A stretch of 64,000 nucleotides of DNA from Pascua guehoae (Eukaryota > Basidiomycota > Tremellomycetes > Trichosporonales > Trichosporonaceae), in contig BCJX01000014.1 of the NCBI GenBank assembly GCA_001600415.1, forward strand, positions 705,914-769,913, in the 5' to 3' direction. Both the position numbers and the translations under genes were made by a program. Shown here piece by piece: positions 20,720 through 31,843 of this stretch (positions are counted from its first letter, which is position 1; every line of letters starts with the position of its first letter). The notes beneath the pieces were generated by a model. That model had not been told where the DNA came from, made no database searches, and saw only the letters and a program-made list of their open reading frames with translations.

Positions 20720-22105
20720 CTCGCCGGTTGGCGAGTGGCCAATGCTCGCAGCCCCTTGCACCGCTCTGTCCCGTCTCTGTGCGGCCCGTGATTGGCGCAA
20801 ACCGATGGCTGGTTGATAAGCAGCAGCCCGCCGCCTAGCTGTAGCTGTCCAGCCGTACCCATCTCTCTCTCTCTCTGATGTATGACGCATGGTGCCTTGC
20901 AACGTGCCTAGCAGGTTGAAACACCAAAGGTCTGACACGGGTCAACTCCCCCATGATCCGAGAGTAGTAGCGTGGCAGACATGTATGTACCTTGTACCAG
21001 TGCTGTGCAGAAATGTAACGCTAGTACGCGCTAGTTGTAGGTTTCTCAATGTAGCGTAGCATGGTCGTGGTCCCGCGGCGTGTGACATTTGGAACAGCAA
21101 TTGTACAGAGTCGAACTAGCATTGCATGTATGGCTTGTGAAACCTTCAAGTGCATGCGCAGGTGTGAACATCTCGAGCCCTCTGCTCCATCTCACGCCTG
21201 GGCGCCATGATTTCGGCCCATTTCAGCGTGTCGCTTTGCCTCCCCTCGCTTGAGCGTCTGTGGGAACTATATATCCAGCGCTTGTAACGGCTCGGCTCGT
21301 GTACTGGTGTGCCCTGTGCTGTGCGCGCGGCTTTGTTGAGACCGTGCTGGCGCATCACTCATCAAAGGGAAGCCATTGCCTTACTTGGCCTCGGTAATTC
21401 AATGAGGCTCACAGGAGATCTCGCTCTGTTGTAGCTGTGCATACTACTACTGTGATCCTGTGAGCGGATGGCTTTGCTCGTCGTTCCCATTGTGATCTAC
21501 TGGACAGGCGGATGGAACAGGCGCCTGCACAGCATTTGAACGTGTCCTTTTGGAGCTTGGTGTCACCGGAATGCAAGTCTACCGAACTCGATCACCACAA
21601 GTCGCGTCGTGTGTCTTGTTCACGTGATTGTGTTACAATGCCAAGTCGAGGGGTGGAGGCGGGGCCGCCGACCCGCGACCGGAGCGAGCGGGGCTGTGCA
21701 AAATGCCAAGGGCCGTTTAGCAGCCTTCCCTCCCCTTTGTCCTTGTCCTTGTGCCTGAATTGCGTAGGTCGCGAGCGAGCAGCCGCGCATATCCGCAGCC
21801 ACCCAGCCAGACATGCCAGCCAGTTCAGTTCCTGACATAGCCGTACAGCGTACAGCGTACAGCCACCCCACCCAGTCGCTGCAGAATGAATTCCTTGCCC
21901 ACAGCAATCGACCATGCAGTGAGTGGCCCGATGCCACCCTCGGTCGGTTCCGTCAACATCCACAAGCCACGTCCTTAGCCCCATCCTATCCTATCCCTCT
22001 TTCCCTCGTCGTCTCATCTTTGCAGTCTCTCATCCTCTCTCTCTCTGTCTCTACCTCGACTTGTCCCACAACAAACCCTCGACTCGTCCTCTTGTCTTGT
22101 CGTGG

Positions 22106-22106
<1 letters not shown>

Positions 22107-22143
<37 letters not shown>
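22107..22143. repeat. (CA)18 microsatellite
   Basis: Uninterrupted CA dinucleotides about 375 nt upstream of the GH72 start codon, in the promoter or 5' leader. Confidence 0.95.
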
Positions 22144-22145
<2 letters not shown>

Positions 22146-22516
22146 CACCATCACCCATTCCGCCCGTCTCGCAGCACAACAGACCGACCCACTCGCAGAC
22201 GCCTTGGTGTTTCGTTAGCTATCCTTGACCGCAGAGCTTGCCAAGCCTCGTCCTCATCACGCATACCGCCAGTCCATCACGGCCGAGATCTATTTGTCCC
22301 CCCAGGAGCCAGCCCGTTGCATCGCCACCGCCCACCAGCCCTCGGTATTTAGGTCCTGAGTGCGCACCGACCTCGAAATCAACAATCCCAAACAGCCAGT
22401 CACACTCGACAACTGGCTGTTTTTCTTTTCTTCCAAACTCCCACCTTCCTTGCTTCTGCCCATCCTCTCTCCAACGTCACCGTCGCAGCATCTAGCCGAC
22501 TAGACCGCCGTTCACG

Positions 22517-24520
22517 ATGCGCATCTCTCTCCGCGCGATCACTGCCGCGCTCTTGCCACTGGCAGCGGCCCTCCCCCAAATCACTCGCACGGGAAAGTAC
22601 CTCTACGACCCCTCCGGAACCCGGTTCTACATCAAGGTGAGTCGACTCAACGTCCACCACCTAGCTAACAACAGGGTATCGCCTACCAGCCCCAAGGCGA
22701 GCTCGCGGCCGACTCGGAGGCCAACCAGGCAAAGTACGTTTGCTCAACCCCGAGCTGTCCCGCTACCCGTTGACGACGTTGCTGACCTTTTCCAGCGGCG
22801 GTTTCCCTGAACCGTGAGTCTGCCTTCCCCAAATACTCGCTCCGGCGGAGAAAGGGACACTGCGTGATGGCTTTCCGCTGACGCCAGGTCTTCGTACATT
22901 GACCCCCTTTCGTCCGAGGCCAACTGCACTCGCGACCTGCCCTACCTCCAACAGCTCGGCGTCAATGCGGTCCGCGTGTACAGCGTCAACCCAGAGCTCA
23001 ACCACGATGCGTGCATGAAGATGTTTGACGACGCGGGCATCTACGTCATTATGGATGTTTCCCTGCCCCTCAACGGCAGCATTGACCGCAGTGCCCCGTC
23101 CTGGACCACCGGCCTCCTCAACGAGTACATCCACACCATCGACGTCTTCCGCAACTATGACAATGTCCTTGCGTTCAACATTGGCAACGAGGTTGTCTCC
23201 AACACTCTTAGCACCCAGGCTCTTCGTAAGTGTGCCCAAAATAGATGACCCTCGTGTATGCCTACTGACGCCACCCAGCCTATGTCAAGGCTGCTGCGCG
23301 CGACGTAAAGGCGTACCTCAAGAGTGTCAACTCGTCTATCCTCGTCGGCTACTCTGCCGTCGACGGCGCACCAGACTTCCGCAACGCTGTCGCCCACTAC
23401 CTCACTTGCGGCAACGACACGGTGACCGTCGACCTCTATGGTGCGCTTGCGTGGGGCTTGCCCGTATACTGACTCGCAGGTTTCAACTCGTATGCGTGGT
23501 GTGGTGACTCGTCGATGGCCACTTCTGGCTGGACAATCCTTGCCAATGGCTTCAGCGACGTTACCGTGCCAATGTACATGTCCGAGTTTGGCTGCATCGA
23601 GAAGACTCCTCGTGTCTGGACAGAGGTGCCGGCACTGTTTTCCGCTCCCATGTCCGACGTCTTTTCGGGCGGTGTTGCCTTTAGCTACTTTTCGACGGTG
23701 GACGGCTTTGGCATGACCGACATCTCTGGTAACACGTGAGTGATCCAACGAGTTGTTTGTGCTGACCGACAGTGTCACACCCAGCTCGGACTTGACCACC
23801 CTCGCGGCTCAGTACCAGAACGTCACCGGGCCCAACAGCCCCGCGGCGAGCAGCGTGACCCAGACCGATCTCACATGCCCTGCCGAAAGCGATGAACTGC
23901 GCGCAAGCACGACGCTGCCCCCTACGCCGGACGAGGACGTGTGCAACTGCATCTTTGACAATGCTCTTGCCTGCCGTGTCACGAATGAGACTGCCAACAA
24001 ACCCGTCGTCATTGGTGATCTCCTTGAATGGGTGTGCGCGCAGTTTGGTGCCTCTGACTCGGATGTTGGGTGCGACAACATTGGTGGCAACGGGACGACT
24101 GGCAAGTACGGTGCTCTCGCCATGTGCTCCCCAGCCGTCAAGCTGTCGTACATGATGACCGCCTACTATGACCTCAACCCTGTCCCAGCGAGCTGCGACT
24201 TTGCCGGCAATGCGACAATCAACCCCAATGGTGAGCTATCAAAGTCCAACTGGAAACTGATCCCAGGTGCCATCACGGCCGACGAGTCGCAGACCGCTGC
24301 GCAGCAGTGCCTCGACAAGATTGTCCCCGGCGGCGTCGCGACCCCTACGTCTCCAAGCAGCGACTCTCCGTCCCAGACCGACTCGGGCTCGGACTCTGAG
24401 TCGAGCTCGCCTTCCTCGGGCAACAGCGGCAACGACAACAGCGCCGCCACGAGCGTCCTCGCCCTCCCTGGCGCTGGCGTTGCGCTCCTCGCCGTCCTTC
24501 TGACCGCGACCGTCCTCTAA
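22517..24520 (+). CDS. GPI-anchored 1,3-beta-glucanosyltransferase (GH72 + X8/CBM43, Gas/Gel type)
   Basis: Eight exons (22517-22636, 22675-22733, 22796-22813, 22888-23225, 23279-23440, 23480-23735, 23773-24230, 24267-24520) give 554 aa. Signal peptide at residues 1-18; GH72 domain about 20-340 with acid/base Glu167 in FNIGNEV and nucleophile Glu268 in YMSEFGC; then the cysteine-rich X8 module (CNCIFDNALAC, GCDNIGGNG, YGALAMCSP); then a Ser-rich stretch and a hydrophobic tail for GPI attachment. It cuts and rejoins beta-1,3-glucan chains at the cell surface. Introns are 36-74 nt. Exon 3 is an 18-nt microexon encoding GGFPE. The 36-nt last intron leaves an open frame and could be mistaken for coding. 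The GH5 exoglucanase next door acts on the same polymer. Confidence 0.9.
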
Positions 24521-26455
24521 ACTTCATCAGCTTTGAGTTAGTTGTGTAGATAAACGACCGTAATAAGGGGCCGCCTGGCATGGACTTTGTGTTGATGTAT
24601 CGTCTGTTTGAAGAGGCAGTTGTTGTTAAGCATGTCGGTAGGCAAATGCCGTCATGTCCCCCTCGTGTGTAGGTAGGTAGCTGTTACAGGTGGGAGCCAA
24701 GGCATGGTGCTGAAGCCAAGTAGGTTTGGCAACTGCGGATATGGTCGGCGCGGATGAGAATGGGCCGAATGGGTGGTGTCTAGCATGGCTCAAATATTGC
24801 GACCTCAGGGACCATGCAGGGCACAAGTTGGGGTTTGGGGCTACGACGACGACTGGAGAGGGGCTAGAGCGGCAAGAGCACCCCTGTGCGCCAAAGCCCA
24901 GCCAGTCTACAAGTTGAGGTAAAGACGAATGAATGTACAGGACAGTCTGTAGATAGACTTCCAAAGGCTAACGCCTAGGTGAAAGGCTATGGCATGCGGC
25001 AACAGACGATCCAAACAATAAACAAGACTGAGATCGCCCTGTCCATTCAGCATCCTGCAATTCGGGGTCGGTCTCGTTGCGCCGCGTCGCCATCAGCCAT
25101 GTCTTGCATGCATGTCTCGAATCCCTCAAATAGACGCCAGACGCCCCGTCGCGTTTATGCCGTTGGCACGCGTGGTTCGGTTGGCCGGTGGCATGGTGGC
25201 TGCCGTGTTTGCGTCTGTTTTGTGGGTCATTGCTCACGATGCCCCTGTAGAGTTGCAGCCGAGCGCGCCAAGAGAGCGACGCTAGAGGGGGAGAGAGGTA
25301 CCGAGGCTGATCGTCGAGTAGGCAGCCATGCGCATTGTTTGGCGCCGTTTGCCATCGTCATGCAAACCTCGCCTGGCCTCTCCTCGCCTCGCCGTGCGCC
25401 TGGCCTCTGTCTCGAGGCGTGGCGTGTTTGCATCTGTGTCTGTGCCCTTTGTCCTTGTTCGTTCCTGATCCCATGTCCCAAACGTAACCAAAGCAAAGCG
25501 AGGCACAGCGACCAAAGTACAGTACCCAAACAGATCATCCAAACAAGCCCCCAAAAACGTAAACTTTACGACTCCACAACCCATTCAATCCAAGTACAGT
25601 AAACACCCGTCCACCTCACCTTGCTCTCGCCGCACACCCATCATCGCATACCGGCATGCCGTCCGTGCCTCCCAAACCCCGTGCCAGCGGAGGGCGAGAG
25701 GTGAGTCCTGCAGTGCTGCAGTGGTGACTGTCGTGGTATGGTGCAAGGGGTGCCTCGTGCCGAGCCGGCCGCGCGACGGCTGTGTGGGAGAGCTAGTGGT
25801 GGGAGCGGAGCGACGAGCGAGCCAGCGCACAGCCATACCCCCGTCCCCTTGCAGCACGATACGGTACGCATAATAGGCGTGGTACCTGCTGTGCCTCGCG
25901 TACATTGCATGGTGCACCGCCATCCAAGGTTTGGGTCATGTCGGTGTGTTTGGATCGGGCGGCTTGCGGCTTGCGGCTTGCGGCTTGCGGCAGGTTTGGG
26001 TTTGGTCGGCATGCCGTGCGCCATGTCTGGCAAATGTTGCCAGTGGCTAGGCAAAGTGGTGCTCCTCTCAGCCAAGGTTGGGCCAAGGTCGACTCGACCC
26101 ACCACTCACTGGGCATCGGTCACGGCCTGCTCGCTCTCGCACCTCACCTCACCTCTCATCGCATCGCTCTTATCTTGGACTGGTGGCTTCTCTTGGCTGT
26201 TCCCACTGTCCATTCTCTTCCTCACCCCACTCCTTTTCTCAACACTCCCCAGCCTCCCCCATCCCCCCCACGCCCACACACCCACCGACCCTCTCTCGGG
26301 CCGTGTAAAACACTGGCCACGCCCACTCCACTCTCGTTCCGCACCTAATACCCGTCCAGCGCCGCGACCGAGCAGCGTACGCCCCCGTCCCCCACTCGGA
26401 CGCCCCACACGCCCAAGGCTATTCGGACCCATACACGCCCGCCGACACCGCCAAC
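24521..26455. other. Intergenic, 1.9 kb
   Basis: 3' flank of the GH72 gene, then the promoter of the GH5 gene. A GCGGCTT heptamer is repeated four times near 25961-25990, and CT-rich sequence precedes the GH5 start. No gene supported. Confidence 0.5.
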
Positions 26456-29394
26456 ATGTCCGGAGGCTACGCCTACCCTCCCGGGAGCGAGAAGAGCACG
26501 CCGCGCTTTGGGAGCACGCCCCAGTTTGGCAGCGACAACGACCTCGTCCACCGCAGCCAGTACCCGGCCGACCCGTCGGGGCAGTTTAGCGCGCGCGTCC
26601 CCGACCGCAAGCCGAGCAAGAAGCGCAAGTGGCTCCTCATTGGCATTCCGCTCGTGCTCGTCCTCCTTGCGGCCCTTGGTGTGGGTCTCGGCGTCGGGCT
26701 CACGCGCAAAAACCACAGCAGCGGGAACAGCAAGGGCAGCTCGAATGACGGCGGCAGCGGAAACTCGGACGGCACCGACGGTACAAACGCCGACGGAAGC
26801 AGTAACCCAAACCTCAAGGCCGGGTCGGGCGGCAGCGGCTCCGAGGTCGTCACGGACGAAGGCGTAAAGTTTACCTATACCAACGACTATGGCGGAACCT
26901 GGGCACAGGACCCAGACCACCCCTTTGACGTCTCGGGCCAGGCCCAGTCGTGGACACCGACCCTCCTCGAGCCGTGGGTCTGGGGACAGAACATTGTTCG
27001 CGGGTGAGTAACGGCTGCGAGGCGGTGATTTCTGCGCCGACCGTGACTGCTGTGGCGGCAATGCTGACCGCAGTGTCAACCTCGGCGGCTGGCTCGTCAC
27101 GGAGCCCTTTATCGTTGCGTCTCTGTACGAGCCGTACAACACAAACTCGTCGGTTGCCGCCGACGAGTGGGGGCTCTCTGTGGCCATGGGCGCCGATCTC
27201 GCCGAAAAGATGGAGGAGCACTACAAGACATTCATCACCGAGCAGGACATTGCCGACATTGCTGCCGCGGGCCTCAACTGGGTCCGCATCCCCATTGGCT
27301 TTTGGGCAATCGAGACACAGGGCGACGAGCCCTACCTCCCCAAAGTGTCGTGGAAGTACTTTCTCAAGGCCATCTCGTGGTGCAGAAAGTATGGTATCCG
27401 CATCTTGCTCGACCTCCACGCCCTCCCTGGTGCGTCCTTGTGACTACTCTTCCCCACTGTACTGACAGTCCAGGCTCGCAGAACGGCTGGAACCACTCTG
27501 GCAAGTCGGGCCCCGTCAACTGGATGTACGGCGTCATGGGCATTGCCAACGCCGAGCGCTCGATCGAGTACCTGCGGACGTTTACAGAGTTTATCTCGCA
27601 GCCGGGAATCAAGGAGGTTGTGCCGATGCTCGGTCTTGTCAACGAGGTCATGGCAAGTACTGTGGGGCAGAATGTCTTGGGTACTTTGTGAGTGACACGG
27701 CTTTGCTTTATGTCCCCGGCGCTAACATACAGCTACTACAGGGCGTACGACCTTCTCCGCAAGGAGACTGGAACGGGCGGCTCAAACGGCCCGATCATTG
27801 CCATCCACGAGGGCTTCCTCGGCATTGCCAACTGGAACACATTCCTGCGCGGCGCCGACCGCCTCGCACTCGACCAGCACCCGTACCTCGCCTTCAACGA
27901 AAACCAGAACCAAAACCCCATGTCGCAGAACATTGACCAGGCATGCAGCTGGGGCGGCGGCACAAACGACACACAGCGCGACTTTGGCATTGTCGTCGGC
28001 GGCGAGTGGTCGCTCTCGATCAACGACTGTGGCAAGTGGCTCTTAGGTGTCAACAATATTCCCAACTTTGAGCGGCAGTTTGGCACGGGCGCCTGCAAGC
28101 CCTACGACGAGTGGATGACATGGGACGACACGATGAAGCAGGGCCTCCACGACTTTACCCTCGCGCAGATGGATGCGCTCCAAAACTTCTTCTTTTGGAC
28201 ATGGCGCATTGCAAACTCGACAGAGCTCGGGTACCCGTCCTCGCCCATGTGGCACTACAAGCTCGGCCTCGACCAGGGCTGGATCCCCAAGGACCCCCGT
28301 GCGGCAGGCGGATTCTGCAAGAGCACCAATAGGTGCCAGGGCTGCTACGAGGTGAGTCTTGACGCAAGACGCGAGGCGCAGCCGAGCGTCGGGCGTCGAG
28401 CATGCCGAGTGCATCAAGTTTGCACACCGGAGGAGGCGAGCGTAGCAGAGGCATGCTGCGCACACGCCGAGCGGCTCGGCGTACCGATCATGAGAGCCGC
28501 CAAGCCGCCGAGCACCGCAGCATGGAGCCATGCTGCGCAGCATCTCGGCAGCCAAGCAAAGTCGATCTCTACCCCGTCCTCTTTCCACTGCGCCTCACCC
28601 AACCGCACCCCCCCCCNNNNNNNNNNNNNNNNNNNNNNNNNNNNNNNNNNNNNNNNNNNNNNNNNNNNNNNNNNNNNNNNNNNNNNNNNNNNNNNNNNNN
28701 NNNNNNNNNNNNNNNNNNNNNNNNNNNNNNNNNNNNNNNNNNNNNNNNNNNNNNNNNNNNNNNNNNNNNNNNNNNNCCGCACCCCCGCTGACCCCAGTTT
28801 GACGGCACATTCCCCGCCTCGGCCACTGGCGCCGCACCCTCGGAAACCATTGCGGCCGCCGCGCTCGCCAACGTCTCGGCGTGGCCGCCCACGACCATGG
28901 AGCCAAGCATGGCGGCCGACCAGATTGCCCTCGTCCCCACACTCACCCAGACGGGCACGCCCATCACCCTCCCCATGCCCGACAACACGGCCATGAGCGG
29001 CAACGGGTGGTACAATGCCGCCGACACCGTGGGCGCATACGTGACTGTTGCCGGGTGCCCGTATCCAAAGTGAGTAGATTCGGGCCGGGGGCCTGGGTAG
29101 AGCCAGGCATGGGCTCGGAGGAGACTGGATACTGCTCGGTCCTGTGCACCGCGCATTCCAATGCCTCGCATGCGGCTCCGCAAGCACACAAACTACACCC
29201 ACGCCCCAAACTACACCCAAGCCCCGACCCCACCCCACTTCCCCCAGACACCCACTAACACCAGCCCATACGACGCGACCGACCTGTCCCTCCTCCCCAC
29301 GGCGCAGTGCACGGGCAGTGCACCCGCTGAGCGCCGCGACGCCGGCCGCCTCGCCCCGCGCGCCCCCAGGCCAACACCACCTCCCGGACAATAA
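26456..29394 (+). CDS. Membrane-anchored exo-1,3-beta-glucanase (GH5 subfamily 9 type)
   Basis: Six exons (26456-27003, 27074-27429, 27474-27687, 27733-28351, 28798-29069, 29265-29394), in phase, give 712 aa. A cytosolic Lys/Arg-rich N-terminus is followed by a single membrane helix (LLIGIPLVLVLLAALGVGLG, about residues 63-82), a Gly/Ser/Asn linker, then the GH5 domain starting near RGVNLGGWLVTEPF. The acid/base is Glu359 in LVNEV and the nucleophile Glu464 in GGEWS. This type II topology is that of fungal glucan 1,3-beta-glucosidase D enzymes. It trims glucose from beta-1,3-glucan in the wall. Intron 4 contains a 160-nt assembly gap bordered by poly-C; the exon after it is Ala/Thr/Pro-rich. 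Confidence 0.88.
28617..28776. other. Assembly gap (160 N) inside intron 4 of the GH5 gene
   Basis: A run of N is preceded by a C run and followed by CCGCACCCCC. The flanks suggest a poly-C/poly-G tract that could not be assembled. No exon is lost, because exons 4 and 5 join in phase. Confidence 0.9.
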
Positions 29395-29796
29395 ATAGAC
29401 CTTCCGCGGCACCTAATACCCATTCCCTCATGCTCTAGCACGAGCTCGCGTCGATGCTCGCGTGCTCTTGCTATGTCTGCTTTGGTGCTCTTCTGTACGA
29501 CTAGAATATGGACATGGATAGTCTTAGACACTGGCAAATCGTCACGTTCACGTCTCTATGGCGTCACTGGGTCGAATCTCTACTGTAGCTGTGTACACGG
29601 TGGCACCTAGCCGTGTCTCTGTCCCCTCCCTGCTCTGCGCTGTTCGCCAAGGAACCGTCCCCAGCTCTCGTCGTTCCGCTCTAGTCACTCTCGCAGCACC
29701 AAGGGGGCACCAGGCCACCTGGGCACTGCGTCTTGGCCATGCTACGCACGCAGCACGCACGCGCACGTAAACACGCCCCACGCCCCCGCCCGGCGC
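29395..29796. other. Convergent 3' flanks of GH5 and PAP2 genes
   Basis: About 400 nt between two stop codons. No repeat or gene seen. Confidence 0.6.
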
Positions 29797-30708
29797 CTAC
29801 TTTGGCCCACTGGCATTGTACGTGGGCTGCTCGAAGCGCTCTGGAGGATACGGCCCGCCGCCGTGCACCGTGCTGCTGGCGGTATCGAGGGGGATCTGCT
29901 CGCCGACGGGCGACACGGGCCCGCCATACGCGTCCGTGGAGCGGTCGTACGATGCAGAGTCGGCGGTGCCGTGCGCGAGCGGGCGGGAGGCGTCGTTGTG
30001 CATGTGGTGGTGGGGGAGATGTTCCTCGCGCCTAATGCGCGCCGGGAACGGTTTCCAGCTCTTGGGCTGGGCCAAGGGCGGGTAGTATTGCCTGTACGAC
30101 CACCAGGCGGCGAGGACGCCAATGATGGCGCCGGCGATCACGTCGGTCGGGTGGTGCCGGTAGTCCATGGTGCGGCTGACGGACACGAGCGCAGAGCACG
30201 AAATGGGCGCGAGGAGGAGCCAGGATTTGATCGTGTACCCGCGCTGGTTGAGGGTGCGCATTTCTGGTGTCAGTGGGAATCACAGTGGGGCAGAGAAGGG
30301 GGGAGGCGTTGGAGAGGAAGTTGGGCACGACGTCAGAATAGGGTGAGAAGGAGGTGGGAGGAGGAGGTGTAGGAGGAGGTTGGAAGAGGGGGGGAAGAAG
30401 TTGGAAAGGAGGTGGGGGGGAGCCGGGAACGAGTTGGGAAGAAGATGAGGACGAGTGGAGTACGAGCAAGGGAGCGGAGGTGGATAGCAGTGCGCCTCAT
30501 GAGCGAGAGCCGAGTGGAAACACGGCCATGTTGGCGCGTCGGTGACAATGTGCCCGGCACACCCCACTCGCTCCAACAATGGTAGAACAAGCATCCTCGT
30601 TCCGAGCAGAGCACGAGCTCATCCCCCGACCTCTTGCTCACACGCGCCGAAACCTCCCAGACCAGCCCCCAGCCGTTACGGCCCTCGCCGCCCTCACAAG
30701 CTCCGGAG

Positions 30709-30740
<32 letters not shown>

Positions 30741-31000
30741 ACCCCCCCCGGGCGCGTACCCACACACCACACACCACCACAACTCGCACACTCACTCGCA
30801 GCAAGGTAGAGCACGAGGTACCACATGCCACACCACGCAAAGCTCGAGTGGCCGCTGGGGAACGACCGGAAGCCGTCCTGGAGCAGGTCGCCGCGCGTGC
30901 ATGCCCGCCACGACGTGAGCTGGTGCACGGGGTTGGACGTGAGTTCGGGCGGGAGCTGGCAGCGGTCAAAGAGGTCGGGGCGCGGGCGGCCGGCCGTAAT
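29797..31000 (-). CDS. PAP2-type lipid phosphate/diacylglycerol pyrophosphate phosphatase, 5' incomplete
   Basis: Two exons are recognisable: 31000-30796 (phase 0 start) and 30263-29797. They encode the three phosphatidic-acid-phosphatase motifs: ITAGRPRPDLFDRC, FRSFPSGHSSFAW and SRTMDYRHHPTDVIAG, with membrane helices around the second and third, followed by a cytosolic Pro/His-rich tail. Motif order and spacing match yeast Dpp1/Lpp1, which dephosphorylate DGPP, PA and other lipid phosphates in endomembranes. The first helices, including the Lys of motif 1, should be in upstream exons, but none is found between 31001 and 31843. The 532-nt intron (30264-30795) holds a C32 run on the + strand. 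Treat as partial. Confidence 0.8.
30709..30749. repeat. Poly-C tract (C32-A-C8) in PAP2 intron
   Basis: It is poly-G in the sense of the minus-strand gene, about 55-90 nt after the donor at 30795. Confidence 0.9.
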
Positions 31001-31021
31001 CTGTTGTCAGCGGGGAGGTAG

Positions 31022-31055
<34 letters not shown>

Positions 31056-31843
31056 GAGGGAGTGGAGATAGAGATGGGGGAGGAGGGGATAGAGGTGGGA
31101 GAGGTGGGGAGATGGGGAGGTGACGGTGGAAAGGAATGGGGAGGTGGGGAGCTGGGAAGGCGGGAGAGGTGGAGAGCTAAGGAGGAAAGGACGTAGGGAG
31201 GCATGGGAGGCGGAACAGGTGGTGAGGTAGGGAGGCGGGGGAGAGGTGTTGCGGGCGGCGTGGGACGGATGGTGTGCGGCATGGTATGGTTGCCATGGCA
31301 CGAGTGGACGAGCGAGGGCGGGGAGGGTGTGTTACGATGCCCCGAGGCGCGGTTGGAGGCGGCTGGCGAGGCTGCCGTCTTGGTTGGTCCTCGTGCGGTC
31401 GGCGAGTGCACGGGAGCCTGCACTCTACTCTGCGCTTGCCGAGTTGCGTTGGGTCGCGGTGGAAGACGGTTGGTCGGGGCTGTATGGCGCTGTCTTGGGG
31501 TACTCGCGCCGTCGGCGATGGGCGCTGGCGCATACACGCTGGCCATGCTCTTCTTCATCCCTTCCTCTCGGCTCTGTGCTCTCCCCCTTATCTCCTCCCC
31601 TCATTCTCCTCTGCTCTCGTCGCCCTCCTATCCTCCTTCTCTTCCTCGCCTTTCGTCTTCTTTCTCGCCTTCCGTCTTCTTCCTCGCCTTCCGTCTTCTT
31701 CCTCGCCTCCCGTCTTCCTCCTCGCCGCCCTCCATTCTTCCTCACTCACGTTCCTTCTTCCTCTTCCCCGTTCTGTTCTCCTTTTTCTGTTCCCCCTCTC
31801 ATCGCTCCACACACACACCGCTTCCCCCCCACTGACACACCAG
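31001..31843. other. Head-to-head interval between PAP2 and TFIIS, probably defective in the assembly
   Basis: Contains a G31 run (31024-31054), a purine-rich stretch, and a pyrimidine-rich stretch (31560-31840). Both flanking genes need N-terminal exons and a promoter here, but no frame on either strand encodes the membrane helices expected for PAP2 or the LW/TFIIS-N domain expected for TFIIS. Confidence 0.6.
31024..31054. repeat. Poly-G tract (31 nt)
   Basis: Poly-C in the sense of PAP2, about 24 nt upstream of the acceptor (GCTGACAACAG) of its first recognised exon. Confidence 0.9.

Larger units (their letters stand above)
20590..22516. other. Divergent promoter region, 1.9 kb
   Basis: Upstream of both the serpin gene (-) and the GH72 gene (+). 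Holds the G15 run, the TATA box above, and a (CA)n tract at 22107-22143, followed by CT-rich sequence up to the GH72 start. No gene seen. Confidence 0.55.

Noticed and set aside
25738..26589. 283-codon + frame overlapping the GH5 start
   Set aside because: Different frame from the supported GH5 exon; CT-rich promoter translated as Ser/Pro/His.
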